This document shows positions 17,990 to 26,778 of a stretch of DNA of 37,975 bases, piece by piece. The first letter of the stretch is position 1. Every line of letters starts with the position of its first letter. A model generated the notes under the pieces. It was not told the origin of the DNA, searched no databases, and was given only the letters and a program-made list of their open reading frames with translations. The position numbers were made by a program, and so were the translations under genes. The stretch lies in assembly GCF_007829525.1 (NCBI RefSeq), contig NZ_VLJP01000032.1:1-37975 (forward strand), read 5' to 3'. Source of the stretch: Mesorhizobium sp. J18. GTDB taxonomy: Bacteria; Pseudomonadota; Alphaproteobacteria; Rhizobiales; Rhizobiaceae.

Positions 17990-18303
17990 GCGGCGAAAAG
18001 GCCGTCGGCAAAATCGTTTGCTTTTCTGGCCGAACTGTCCCATATGCACGGCAACAGGCGCTTGGGCCGGGATTCGCCGGCTTTCTCCCAACGAGACTGG
18101 TTGCGTCTGATTTCTCCCTCCGGTTCCCTGAAACGGCAGCGGCGAGAAGTCCCGCGGGCATGATGCCTGCTGGCACGACAGCGCAACCCGCGCGGACGCG
18201 TTCCGCCGCCTTGTCGTTCATCTATTGATTTCGCGTGGCGGGGTGCGCCTGCCGCGCAGCATTTGCGGGCCGCAGGGTCAGATTCCGCTTGAAAGAGAAC
18301 AAA
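17990..18303 (+). other. Intergenic leader between ilvA and the DEAD-box helicase
   Basis: This 314-base gap has no gene I can support. An 80-codon frame begins with ATGA overlapping the ilvA stop (17986), but its composition (A/G/P/R-rich, no family features) is that of random GC-rich sequence. The gap may serve as a long 5' leader for the helicase, as cold-induced helicase genes often have, but no specific structure was recognised. Confidence 0.4.
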
Positions 18304-19683
18304 TTGACTGAAGAAAATAATGTGAAGCTCGAGGGCTTCGCCAAACTCGGAATTTCCGGCGCACTTCTGAAGGCTACCCTCGGTGCCGGTTTCACCCAGC
18401 CAAAACCGATCCAGGAGCAGGCGATACCGCCTTTCCTCGAGGGCCGCGACATTCTTGGCGTGGCGCAGACCGGCTCCGGCAAGACCGCGGCCTTCTCGCT
18501 GCCGATCCTGTCGAAGATCATCGCGCTCGGCACCAAGCGCCGGCCGCGCACGGCCCGCGCATTGGTGCTCGTGCCGACACGTGAACTCGCGGTGCAGATC
18601 GAGGAGACGGTACGCCTTCTTGCCAAGGGCGCGCATGTCTCGACCGCCCTTGTCCTCGGCGGTGTGTCGCGCAACACGCAGGTGCGCAAGCTGGCGCAGG
18701 GCGTTGACGTGCTGATCGCAACGCCGGGGCGGCTTACGGACCTGGTGCGTGAAAAGGACGTTGTCCTGTCGGAAACCACCTGGCTCGTTCTCGACGAGGC
18801 CGACCGTATGCTCGACATGGGCTTCATCAATGATGTGAAGCGGATCGCCAAGGCAACCCATCCGGCGCGCCAGACTGCCCTTTTCTCGGCCACTATGCCA
18901 AAGGAGATCGAAGCGCTGGCCAATGGCCTTCTGCGCGAGCCGGTGCGCGTCGAGATCGCGCCGCAGGGAACGACGGCCGCAGAGATCACCCAGAGCGTGG
19001 TCATGGCCCGCACAAAGCAGAAGCTGCAGGTGCTGTCCGGCATGCTTGCCAACGCGGCCATGCGCTCCGTCATCGTCTTCACCCGCACCAAGCATGGCGC
19101 CGACCGCGTGACGCGCGACCTGCAGCGCGACGGTTTCGAGGCGGCGGTGATCCACGGCAACAAGTCGCAGAATGCGCGCCAGCGGGCACTGAACGGGTTC
19201 CGTGACGGTTCCGTGAGGATTCTGGTGGCTACCGATATTGCCGCGCGTGGAATCGATGTGCCAGGCATCAGCCATGTGGTGAATTTCGACCTGCCGGACG
19301 AGGCGGAAAGCTATGTCCACCGCATCGGCCGTACCGGACGCAACGGCGCTTCTGGTATTGCAGTGACCCTTTGCGACCCGGCCGAAAGCGCCAAGCTGCG
19401 CGCCGTGGAGCGGGTTATCCGCATGCGGCTGCCAGTGACCGGCGACCATACCTCCGAGGCCGATCCGGTACATTCGGCAAGGACGCCGGCGGCTGAGGGA
19501 CAGGACAACCGGCCCACGCGTGAGCCTGCGCAGAAGGCGGGCCAGCAGCATCCAGGACGTAGAAAGCCGGGCTTTGCCCACGCTACAGCGGCCAATGACG
19601 GAGGCAGGAAGGAAGGCAAGAAGCCGTTCCGGCGTCGCAAGCGCGGCGGCTTCGGCCGGCGGCAGGCTGCCAAAGCAGCCTAA
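18304..19683 (+). CDS. DEAD-box ATP-dependent RNA helicase (RhlE-like)
   Basis: Unwinds RNA duplexes with ATP, in ribosome assembly or RNA decay, often at low temperature. All motifs are present: Q motif near GFTQPKPIQEQ, Walker A AQTGSGKT at 54-61, PTRELA, TPGR, the DEAD box in LDEADRML, SAT, TDIAARGIDVPG and HRIGRTGR. The C-terminal 90 residues are a basic, disordered tail ending in KKPFRRRKRGG, typical of RNA-binding extensions. I prefer the TTG at 18304 (giving MTEENNVKLEGF) with GAGAA before it over the GTG at 18235, whose extra residues look non-coding. Length is 459 residues. Its last four bases overlap the convergent DsbA-like gene. Confidence 0.93.
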   Translation: MTEENNVKLEGFAKLGISGALLKATLGAGFTQPKPIQEQAIPPFLEGRDILGVAQTGSGKTAAFSLPILSKIIALGTKRRPRTARALVLVPTRELAVQIEETVRLLAKGAHVSTALVLGGVSRNTQVRKLAQGVDVLIATPGRLTDLVREKDVVLSETTWLVLDEADRMLDMGFINDVKRIAKATHPARQTALFSATMPKEIEALANGLLREPVRVEIAPQGTTAAEITQSVVMARTKQKLQVLSGMLANAAMRSVIVFTRTKHGADRVTRDLQRDGFEAAVIHGNKSQNARQRALNGFRDGSVRILVATDIAARGIDVPGISHVVNFDLPDEAESYVHRIGRTGRNGASGIAVTLCDPAESAKLRAVERVIRMRLPVTGDHTSEADPVHSARTPAAEGQDNRPTREPAQKAGQQHPGRRKPGFAHATAANDGGRKEGKKPFRRRKRGGFGRRQAAKAA

Positions 19684-20354
19684 GCCTGCGGCGAATCGAG
19701 TTCGCCCCGGGCTTTCGCCTCCGAAACCTTCCTGATCGCGTCGGCGAGCACGTCGGCGTCCTGTGCGCCCATGACCGCATAGCGGCTTTCCAGCAGGAAA
19801 CAGGGCACGCCGGTGATGCCCATTTTCTGCGCCGTCGCGATCTCGGCCTGAACGGCCTCCGTGTCGGCGGCGGTCGCCAGCAGCGTTTCCACGACGGCGG
19901 CATCCATGCCGGCCTCGCGCGCCGCGTCCAGCAGGACCGTGTGGTCGCCGATATTCGCGCCTTCCTCGAAATAGAGCTGGAAGAGCCGGCGCACGATGCG
20001 ATTCTGAGCGCCGTCGGGCTGCGTCGCGGCCCAGCGGATCATGCGATGGGCGTCCAGCGTGTTGGGCGATACCTTGATAGCGTCGAAATCGAAGGCAATC
20101 CCTTCGGCTCGGCCCAGATCCTCCAATCGGGCATGGATTTCCCGCAGCTTATCCTCGCTGCCGAATTTGGACAGCATATAGGATCTGCGGTCCATACCTT
20201 CCTGCGGGATGGTCGAATCGAGCTGATAGGGTCGCCAGCGGACGTCCACCTGAATCTCGGCCGTGGAGATAAGAGCTTTGTCGAGCCGTTTCTGGCCGAC
20301 AAAGCACCAGGGGCAGACTACGTCCGAGACGACGTCGATGCTGATTGGCTGCAT
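19680..20354 (-). CDS. DsbA-family oxidoreductase, FrnE-like
   Basis: A 224-residue thioredoxin-fold thiol oxidoreductase without signal peptide, so probably cytoplasmic. The active-site CPWC is at residues 14-17 and the cis-proline loop TGVPCFLL follows near 170-177, matching the FrnE/2-hydroxychromene isomerase-type DsbA group. The substrate is unknown; FrnE homologues act in oxidative stress. I chose the ATG at 20354, with GGGA about ten bases before it, over a TTG three codons upstream. It converges on the helicase with a four-base overlap, and lies downstream of the YejA-like gene on the same strand (28 bases away), so the two may be cotranscribed. Confidence 0.92.
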   Translation of the reverse strand: MQPISIDVVSDVVCPWCFVGQKRLDKALISTAEIQVDVRWRPYQLDSTIPQEGMDRRSYMLSKFGSEDKLREIHARLEDLGRAEGIAFDFDAIKVSPNTLDAHRMIRWAATQPDGAQNRIVRRLFQLYFEEGANIGDHTVLLDAAREAGMDAAVVETLLATAADTEAVQAEIATAQKMGITGVPCFLLESRYAVMGAQDADVLADAIRKVSEAKARGELDSPQA

Positions 20355-20382
20355 GGTGCTCAAGTCCCTTCAGTGAACCGGC

Positions 20383-22194
20383 CTAGTTTACCGCTGGCTC
20401 CCGCCACCAGGCGGGCAGTTGGAAACCATAGACCGGCGTCGTCTCAGGGTGAGCTATATGCTTCCAGCGCGCAACCCATTGTTCGGGCTGATGGTAGAGA
20501 GGCACGACATAGGCGCCGCTTAAAAGAACACGATCATAGGCGCGTACGGCGGCCAGAAAATCCTCGCGCGAGCGGGCGTTCATAAGCGCATCGATCATCG
20601 CATCGACGGCCGGTTCGGCGACCCCGGCGAAATTGTAGGTCCCATCGATATCGCGTGACTGCGATCCCCAGCGGCCGATCTGCTCCGTGCCCGGCGAGAG
20701 CGAGGAAATATACTTCTGCAGGATCACATCATAGTTATAGGTTTGCTGCCGCTGGAGATATTGGGCGCTGTCGACGCTGCGGATATTCACGGCGATCCCG
20801 AGCTTGCCGAGCGTGCGTGCCCATGCACTCGCGACCGGTACACCGGACATGCCGTTGAGCAGAATTTCGAAGCTCAGCGGCCTGCCGTCGGCCCCGACCA
20901 TTTGTTGTCCGTCCAGCTTGTAGCCGGCTGCCTGCAAGGCATCGAAACCGTTCTTGAGGAAGGCACGGTCACGCCCACTCCCATCCGAGGCTGGCGGCGC
21001 ATAGGTGCCGGCGAGGATTTCCGGCGTCACGAAGCCGATATGCTTGCCGAGAAGCCTGCGCTCGGCCTCGGTCGCCTGAACGCCGAAGGACGACAGCTCC
21101 GAATTGTCGAAATAGCTTCGTGTGCGGGTATAGGCATTGAAGAACAGATTTCTGTTGGCCCATTCGAAGTCGAAGAGTTCGGTCAGTGCCTTGCGCACCG
21201 CCCGATCCCTGAAGGTCGGCCGCCGCGTATTGAGCACGAAACCATACATGCCTGACGGCAAACCGTTTTCGAACGTATCCTTTATGACCCGTCCGCTTTG
21301 CGCGGCGGGAAAATCATAGCCGGTGTTCCAGCGTCCCGTGTCCGTCTCGATGAAAACATCGATCAGGCCCTTCTTGAAGGCCTCGAACATCGAATTCGGA
21401 TCGCGGAAATAATTGATGCGTATTTCGTCGTAATTGTCGAAGCCGATCTTGGAAGGGATATCCTTCGCCCAATAGTCTGGATCACGCTTCAGCACGACAT
21501 ATTCGCCCGGCTTCACGTGGTCGACCACATAAGGGCCGGAGCCGATCATAGGCTTGAGGGTGGAACGGTCGAATGTCTCTTCATCGGTCGCATGGCGCGG
21601 CAGCACCGGCATCAGACCAAGGATCAGCGGCAGTTCACGATCGGATTGCTTGAAGGTGAAGCGCACGCCATGCGCGCCGACTTTCTCCATCCTGTCGATC
21701 TTCTTCAGCGTGGTGCCGTAGCGCGGATAGCCTTTCTCGCCGAGCAGCCTGACAGTGAAGATGATGTCTTCCGGAGTGATGGGCGTGCCATCGGAGAAGC
21801 GCGCCCGCTCGTCGAGCGTGAATTCCACGAAGGTGCGGTCGTCGTTGGTTTCGACCGTCTTTGCGACCAGCGGATAGAGCGTGAAAGGCTCGTCGTAGGA
21901 TCGTTGCATCAGGCTGTCATAGACATTGTAGCCGAGTTCCAGGTCGACCAACCCTCGCGCCGCATCGCCCTGGACGATGAACGGATTGAGGCTGTCGAAA
22001 CTGCCCTGGACGGCATAATCGATGCGGCCGCCCTTGGGCGCATGGGGATTCACATAGGGAAAATGCCGGAAATCAGCGGGCAGAGCCGGATCGCCGTGCA
22101 TCGCTATGGCGAATCTCGCTTCTCCCGCTGCCGCCGGTCCGAACGCGGCCACGACGATGAAGGCGGCGAGGAGGGTTGAGAACACAATGCGCAT
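20383..22194 (-). CDS. Extracellular solute-binding protein, family 5 (YejA-like)
   Basis: A periplasmic binding protein of 603 residues for an ABC importer of peptides. The signal peptide is clear: basic start, hydrophobic core, and FGPAAAG as the likely cleavage area. The SBP_bac_5 pattern is present, with LNPFIVQGDAARG near 75 and YNVYDSLM near 92. The layout and length resemble YejA, which binds microcin C-like peptides or oligopeptides. No permease or ATPase genes lie beside it, so its importer must be elsewhere or it is an orphan. The ribosome binding site before the ATG at 22194 is weak; a TTG at 22203 is an alternative. Confidence 0.93.
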   Translation of the reverse strand: MRIVFSTLLAAFIVVAAFGPAAAGEARFAIAMHGDPALPADFRHFPYVNPHAPKGGRIDYAVQGSFDSLNPFIVQGDAARGLVDLELGYNVYDSLMQRSYDEPFTLYPLVAKTVETNDDRTFVEFTLDERARFSDGTPITPEDIIFTVRLLGEKGYPRYGTTLKKIDRMEKVGAHGVRFTFKQSDRELPLILGLMPVLPRHATDEETFDRSTLKPMIGSGPYVVDHVKPGEYVVLKRDPDYWAKDIPSKIGFDNYDEIRINYFRDPNSMFEAFKKGLIDVFIETDTGRWNTGYDFPAAQSGRVIKDTFENGLPSGMYGFVLNTRRPTFRDRAVRKALTELFDFEWANRNLFFNAYTRTRSYFDNSELSSFGVQATEAERRLLGKHIGFVTPEILAGTYAPPASDGSGRDRAFLKNGFDALQAAGYKLDGQQMVGADGRPLSFEILLNGMSGVPVASAWARTLGKLGIAVNIRSVDSAQYLQRQQTYNYDVILQKYISSLSPGTEQIGRWGSQSRDIDGTYNFAGVAEPAVDAMIDALMNARSREDFLAAVRAYDRVLLSGAYVVPLYHQPEQWVARWKHIAHPETTPVYGFQLPAWWREPAVN

Positions 22195-22427
22195 GGATCG
22201 CAATCCGAAGGTCTGTCCACTGTTTCTGATTCGCGATTCAAATTAACATGGATGACGGGCGATCATGGTGGAATGCCGCGCGGATTTCATTGCCGGACTC
22301 TGGATTTGAAGGCTCAGGCAGTGTAACAGGCCCCGAAGTCATGCTGTTGCCTCAATTGACCAACAGGTAGCCACCGACCAAGGCAAAGCTATGCCGGGCT
22401 GCGAAATTTCGAGAGGAAATGGACGAT

Positions 22428-23057
22428 ATGAAGAGCCTGAAAGCTAAAGCGATCCGCACCACGCTTCTCGCGGCCGGCGCAATGGGGCTGGTGGCAAGCG
22501 GAATCGGTGCTGCAATGGCACAGCAGCAGCCGCAGATCCCGCGGGGCTGGTTCAAGGCCTGCAGCAAGCAGGAAGAGGTGGATATCTGCAACGTCCAGAA
22601 CATCCTCGTGGCTGATTCGGGGCAGCTCATCACCGGCGTCAGCCTGATCGAGGTGAAGGGCAAGGTGAACCGCAAGGTGTTCCAGATCACCGTTCCGTCC
22701 GGCCGCCTCATTCCTCCCGGCATAGGGCTTCAGGTCGATAGCAATGCGACTCAGAAGATCGACTACTCGATCTGCCTTCCCGACCGCTGCATTGCCGAGG
22801 CACCCCTGAACGATCAGCTCGTCGCTGCCTTCAAGAAGGGCTCCAACCTTACGCTCACCTCGGTGAATTTCCAGAACCAGCCGAACCCGATCAAGGTGTC
22901 GCTGGAGGGATTCACGAGCGCCTATGACGGCGAACCGCTGCAGCAGGCCGATATCGAGGAGCGGCAGAAGAAGCTCCAGGAATTCGTCAGCAAGAACAAT
23001 GAAGAATTCGCGAAGAAACTGAAGGAAGAGCAGGAAAAGGCAAAGCAAGGCAACTGA
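22428..23057 (+). CDS. ialB: Invasion-associated locus B (IalB) family protein
   Basis: A periplasmic or envelope protein of 209 residues. The signal peptide spans residues 1-34 with AAMA/QQQ as the likely cleavage site. The mature part has the IalB pattern: WFKACSKQEEVDICNV, then ICLPDRCIAEAPL, whose cysteines probably form disulfides. A charged, helical tail follows (EERQKKLQEFVSKNNEE to the end). The family was first linked to red-cell invasion in Bartonella, but is widespread in free-living alphaproteobacteria, where its role is not settled. AGAGGA lies ten bases before this ATG, which I prefer over the ATG nine bases upstream. It is monocistronic with a terminator. Confidence 0.93.
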   Translation: MKSLKAKAIRTTLLAAGAMGLVASGIGAAMAQQQPQIPRGWFKACSKQEEVDICNVQNILVADSGQLITGVSLIEVKGKVNRKVFQITVPSGRLIPPGIGLQVDSNATQKIDYSICLPDRCIAEAPLNDQLVAAFKKGSNLTLTSVNFQNQPNPIKVSLEGFTSAYDGEPLQQADIEERQKKLQEFVSKNNEEFAKKLKEEQEKAKQGN

Positions 23058-23089
23058 GCCGCCTGCACATCCACGCTCATCAACGGGAT

Positions 23090-23112
23090 ACGGGGCCGAA
23101 AGGCCCCGTTTT
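23090..23112 (+). terminator. Rho-independent terminator of ialB
   Basis: ACGGGGCC-GAAA-GGCCCCGT is a perfect 8-bp stem with a GAAA tetraloop, followed by TTTCATT. It lies 33 bases past the ialB stop. Confidence 0.95.
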
Positions 23113-23142
23113 CATTCCCGGATATATTCGATCATTGCCGAT

Positions 23143-23475
23143 CTAATGATGCGGCCTGTGCCTGGGCGCGTATCTGCCATCCGGCGTCTGCACGAACAAT
23201 TCGAAGAGCTGCGGATGACGCACCGGTTCGCCCGATTCATCCTCAAGCAGGTTCTGCTCGGAGACATAGGCGATATATTCGGTCTCTTCGTTCTCGGCGA
23301 GCAGATGATAGAAGGGCTGGTCCTTGCGCGGTCGGACCTCGGCAGGGATCGCCTGATACCATTCTTCGGTATTGTTGAACTCCGGATCGACGTCATAGAT
23401 GACGCCACGGAACGGGAACAGACGGTGCCGCACCACTTGGCCGATCTGGAACTTTGCTGTCTTGACGTTATGCAT
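23143..23475 (-). CDS. hspQ: Heat shock protein HspQ
   Basis: A 110-residue small protein of the HspQ/YccV family, which in enterobacteria binds hemimethylated DNA and enhances Lon proteolysis. Family marks are KFQIGQVVRHRLFPFRGVIYDVDP at the start (residues 8-31), YHLLAENEE, TEYIAYVSEQNLL and PVRHPQL. The ATG at 23475 gives the usual length (MHNVKTAKF); the frame extends upstream to 23562 without similarity. No good ribosome binding site was seen. It is divergent from the AEC transporter and convergent with ialB. Confidence 0.93.
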   Translation of the reverse strand: MHNVKTAKFQIGQVVRHRLFPFRGVIYDVDPEFNNTEEWYQAIPAEVRPRKDQPFYHLLAENEETEYIAYVSEQNLLEDESGEPVRHPQLFELFVQTPDGRYAPRHRPHH

Positions 23476-23611
23476 CGTTTCTTGAATGCATTGGTTTTCG
23501 ATCTTGTACCTTATTTGGCGCAGGTCGACGTCCAATTCAATCCTGTACGTGCACCGGGACAAGAAAACTCAAGCGGTTAGCACGGTTTTTCATAACGCGG
23601 AAGGCCGTTTC

Positions 23612-24574
23612 ATGACGGACGTCATCGGGCTTGTCCTGCCCTTTTTCGGTCTGATCTTCATCGGGTTCGCGGTCGCCAGAATAACGCGGCAACCGCTTGA
23701 TGCGCTTGGCTGGATGAACACCTTCGTCATCTATGTTGCCCTGCCGGCCCTTTTCTTCCAATTGCTGGCTAAGACGCCGACAGAGCGGCTCACAGAATGG
23801 GGCTATATTTTCGGCTCCGTATTCTCGACCTTCGTCATTTTCAGCCTGATGTTTGCGGGCTCTGTGATCGTCGCCAGAGGCGCGATCGCCGAAAGCACCA
23901 TAAAAGGGCTGTCCGCCGCCTACGGCAATATCGGCTATATGGGACCGGGCATCGCCTTGCTCGCCTTCGGCGAGGAGGCGGCGGTGCCCGTTGCCCTCAT
24001 CTTCTGCTTCGAAAACATCATGCATTTCGCCATGGCGCCAATGCTGATGGCCGTTGCCGGCGGGGAGAAGGAAAGCCCGCTGGCGCTCGGGCTCAGTGTT
24101 CTCAAGAAAATAGTGCTGCATCCCTTCATCATCGCAACGGCGATCGGAGTCGCCGCAGCGTGGGCCGAATTCCGTCCTCCGATGCCCATCGAGCGGCTGC
24201 TCGCCTATCTGGCCAGCGCGGCGGCCCCCTGCGCGCTTTTCGCCATGGGCGTGACGCTTGCCTTGCGGCCGCTGAAAAGAGTGCCGCGCGAACTCGGCGC
24301 CATCGTGGCGCTGAAGCTCGTCATCCATCCTCTGCTTTGCTACGTGGTGCTGAGCTGGATCGGCAATTTTTCAGAAATCTGGGTGTTTTCGGCTGTGCTG
24401 TTGGCCGCACTTCCGACTGCGACGAATGTCTTCGTCATAGCGCAGCAATATGATGTCTGGGTGCAGCGGGCCTCTGCCAGCATTCTGATAACGACCATAT
24501 TGTCGGTGGTGACGGTGACGGCGCTGCTTTATGCCATCACCCATCGTCTATTGCCGCCCGACCTTTTCCCGTAG
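23612..24574 (+). CDS. AEC-family transporter
   Basis: An inner-membrane carrier of 320 residues of the auxin-efflux-carrier family, which includes bacterial organic-acid (malonate, malate) and amino-acid exporters. It is largely hydrophobic, with about ten helices. The N-terminal VIGLVLPFFGLIFIGFA and the central GNIGYMGPGIALLAFG (near residue 110, with the family's NxGxMG-like break) are typical. The substrate is unknown. GGAAGG lies seven bases before the ATG. Its end overlaps the convergent UbiH-like gene by 27 bases. Confidence 0.92.
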   Translation: MTDVIGLVLPFFGLIFIGFAVARITRQPLDALGWMNTFVIYVALPALFFQLLAKTPTERLTEWGYIFGSVFSTFVIFSLMFAGSVIVARGAIAESTIKGLSAAYGNIGYMGPGIALLAFGEEAAVPVALIFCFENIMHFAMAPMLMAVAGGEKESPLALGLSVLKKIVLHPFIIATAIGVAAAWAEFRPPMPIERLLAYLASAAAPCALFAMGVTLALRPLKRVPRELGAIVALKLVIHPLLCYVVLSWIGNFSEIWVFSAVLLAALPTATNVFVIAQQYDVWVQRASASILITTILSVVTVTALLYAITHRLLPPDLFP

Positions 24575-25795
24575 GGTGCCAAACAGGTTTGCGAAGCCGC
24601 TGCCGGGCCGCATGCCCTCACGCATGAAAAATGCCCGCAGCGGGCCAAAGCCACCGATGATGCCAAGACCTGCCGTGCGCGCGAATTGCGACGGCAGTAG
24701 GTCCGACAGAAGCGAGCGATTCAGCAGGTTCACGGCGCTGCTGCGGGCCAGAATATCCGGTCGGCGTCTGGCATCGTAAGCACCAAGAGCAACGGGACCG
24801 CCGGGATCGGAACGATGCCGCCCCGCAATCTCAACCAGGTCCTGAACGTCGCGGATACCGAGGTTGAGCCCCTGCGCTCCGATCGGTGGGAAGACATGGG
24901 CGGCTTCTCCCACGAGGGCGACCCGGTTGCGGGCAAAACGAAGCGGCAGGGTTGCCGACAGAGGATAGGCCTGCCGGCCAGGCTCGACCGTTACGCGACC
25001 GAGCATCGATTGAAGGCGTTCTTCCACGCGTTCGGAAAGCGCCTTGTCGTTTAGTTGCAACAATTGCTCGGCCGTAACCGGATTCACCACCCAGACAAGG
25101 CTGGAGCGGTGGCCGGGCAGGGGAACCTGCGTGCAGGGGCCGGTCTCGGTGTGGAACTCCGTCGAGATGAATTCATGATCCCGGCTATGGGCGAAATTGA
25201 GAACAAGCGCGGTCTGCGGGTATGAGTGTGCCGTAGTCCGGATACCCGCGGCTTCCCGAGCTGGCGAGAGCCGCCCATCGGCGGCGACGGCAAGTTTCGC
25301 CGAAACCCTGGTGCCGTCCTCAAGCTTGGCTTCTATCCGGTCGCTGCCGGGATGCCAGGCGGCAACGATGGATTCCAACCAATCAATCGCCGGATGGCTG
25401 CGGACCACCTCCTCGAGCGCCGGGTTGAGCGCGGCATTGGGAATGTTCAGGCCGAATGCGTCCTCGTCGATCTCGCTTGCGCGGAAGGTCACGACCGGGC
25501 TGCGGACCAGGCGGGATGTGGCATCCACGATGCGCATGGTGCGCAAGGGAGCGGCCGCCGACTGCAGTTCTTTCAGAACGCCGATGCGGTCGAGCAGGGC
25601 GAGGGCGGGAACCATAAGGGCGGTCGTGCGGCGGTCGTCGCGGCGCGCGGGCGGTCCCACGAGCGCCACAACATGGCCGTCATGGGCGAGTGCAAGCGCT
25701 GCGATCAGCCCCGCCGGACCTGTGCCGGCCACCAGAATGGTCATGTGTCGAATATCAGACAATTCCGCCCTTTCAGCTTGCGATGGCAGCTTCAT
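24548..25795 (-). CDS. UbiH/COQ6-family FAD-dependent hydroxylase
   Basis: A 415-residue flavoprotein of the ubiquinone-hydroxylase family. The FAD Rossmann motif is VAGTGPAGLIAALALA near residue 22. The DG motif is AADGRLSPAREAAG and the second FAD motif is VALVGEAAHVFPPIGAQGLNLGIRD, with the usual aspartate of GD replaced by glutamate. It would hydroxylate a ring position in ubiquinone synthesis; which one cannot be told. The ATG at 25795 has AAAGGA before it, while the inner ATG (MTILVAG) at 25744 has none. It overlaps the AEC gene at its end, and no other ubi gene lies next to it. Confidence 0.92.
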   Translation of the reverse strand: MKLPSQAERAELSDIRHMTILVAGTGPAGLIAALALAHDGHVVALVGPPARRDDRRTTALMVPALALLDRIGVLKELQSAAAPLRTMRIVDATSRLVRSPVVTFRASEIDEDAFGLNIPNAALNPALEEVVRSHPAIDWLESIVAAWHPGSDRIEAKLEDGTRVSAKLAVAADGRLSPAREAAGIRTTAHSYPQTALVLNFAHSRDHEFISTEFHTETGPCTQVPLPGHRSSLVWVVNPVTAEQLLQLNDKALSERVEERLQSMLGRVTVEPGRQAYPLSATLPLRFARNRVALVGEAAHVFPPIGAQGLNLGIRDVQDLVEIAGRHRSDPGGPVALGAYDARRRPDILARSSAVNLLNRSLLSDLLPSQFARTAGLGIIGGFGPLRAFFMREGMRPGSGFANLFGTLREKVGRQ

Positions 25796-26021
25796 CCATC
25801 CTTTGTCGAAACCTGATATAGGACATGGCTGGCGGAGGCATCAACAGCGGGCGGCTATCGGACAACTTTGTGGAGAAACAGGCAGATAGGGCTTTTCTGT
25901 TCATGCGGCAGTTCGCTTCTGCTTGTGCGAGCTGCCGCGCTTCCATAATCTCACACGGGTTCATAGAAGCCGATGAGCGGCGAGGGAGGCCGTAGCGCTT
26001 GCCCTGCTGCGTCGTCGGCAA

Positions 26022-26771
26022 ATGAGGGCGGGACTGGCGCAAGCCATGGCGAGAAAGAAAAAAGTTACCGCGCCGCAAGCGAAGGCTTTCTCGGTTCATC
26101 TTCTGACGGCTTCCGGTTCGTTCCTGGCCTTCCTTTCACTGGTGGCGGCGAGCGAGGAGCGCTGGACGGCCATGTTCTGGTGGCTCGGTCTTGCTCTCCT
26201 GGTGGACGGCATAGACGGTCCGATCGCCCGCCGGCTGCAGGTCAAGGAAGTGCTGCCCACCTGGTCGGGTGACATGCTCGACAACATCATCGACTATGTG
26301 ACTTACGTGCTGATCCCTGCCTTTGCGCTTTATCAGAGCGGCTTTATGGGGGAGGGGCTGTCATTTCTCTCGGCTGCGATCATCGTCATCAGCAGCGCGA
26401 TTTACTATGCCGATACCGGCATGAAGACGGCGGAGAACTTCTTCAGGGGGTTCCCCGTCGTCTGGAACATGATCGTGTTCACGCTGTTCGTCATCGGGAC
26501 GAGCGAGTATATGTCTTTCGTGGTCGTTCTCGTATCGGCGATCCTCACATTCACGCCGATCAATTTTCTGCATCCGGTGCGGGTAGTGCGCCTGCGCAGT
26601 ATCAACCTCGCGATCTTTCTGGCCTGGTGCGCCTTCGGCGTCATCGCGCTGGTGCAGGATATGGATGCCTCGCTGCTGGTGAAGATCGGCATCGGCGTTA
26701 CCGGGGTTTACCTTTACGTTATCGGTGCCGTGATGCAGGCATTTCCGCAACTTGGGAAAATCAAGGGATAG
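26022..26771 (+). CDS. pcs: Phosphatidylcholine synthase
   Basis: Condenses CDP-diacylglycerol with choline to make phosphatidylcholine in one step, at the inner membrane. This enzyme is typical of rhizobia, Brucella and relatives. The CDP-alcohol phosphotransferase motif DGx2AR...Gx3Dx3D is at residues 65-91: DGPIAR, then GDMLDNIID. Most of the protein is hydrophobic helices. AENFFRGFPVVWNM and FTPINFLHPVRV are family signatures. The start may be eight codons later (26046, MARKKKV); neither has a good ribosome binding site. The next gene starts seven bases after its stop. Confidence 0.95.
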   Translation: MRAGLAQAMARKKKVTAPQAKAFSVHLLTASGSFLAFLSLVAASEERWTAMFWWLGLALLVDGIDGPIARRLQVKEVLPTWSGDMLDNIIDYVTYVLIPAFALYQSGFMGEGLSFLSAAIIVISSAIYYADTGMKTAENFFRGFPVVWNMIVFTLFVIGTSEYMSFVVVLVSAILTFTPINFLHPVRVVRLRSINLAIFLAWCAFGVIALVQDMDASLLVKIGIGVTGVYLYVIGAVMQAFPQLGKIKG

Positions 26772-26778
26772 TTGTTCG

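Noticed and set aside
17986-18228. 80-codon frame whose ATGA overlaps the ilvA stop
   Set aside because: The overlap is suggestive, but the product is Ala/Arg/Pro-rich with no hydrophobic core or motif, so it is treated as non-coding leader.
17944-19581. 545-codon minus-strand frame opposite ilvA end and the helicase
   Set aside because: The helicase motifs on the plus strand are complete; the minus frame is His/Arg-rich and without features, a GC-content artefact.
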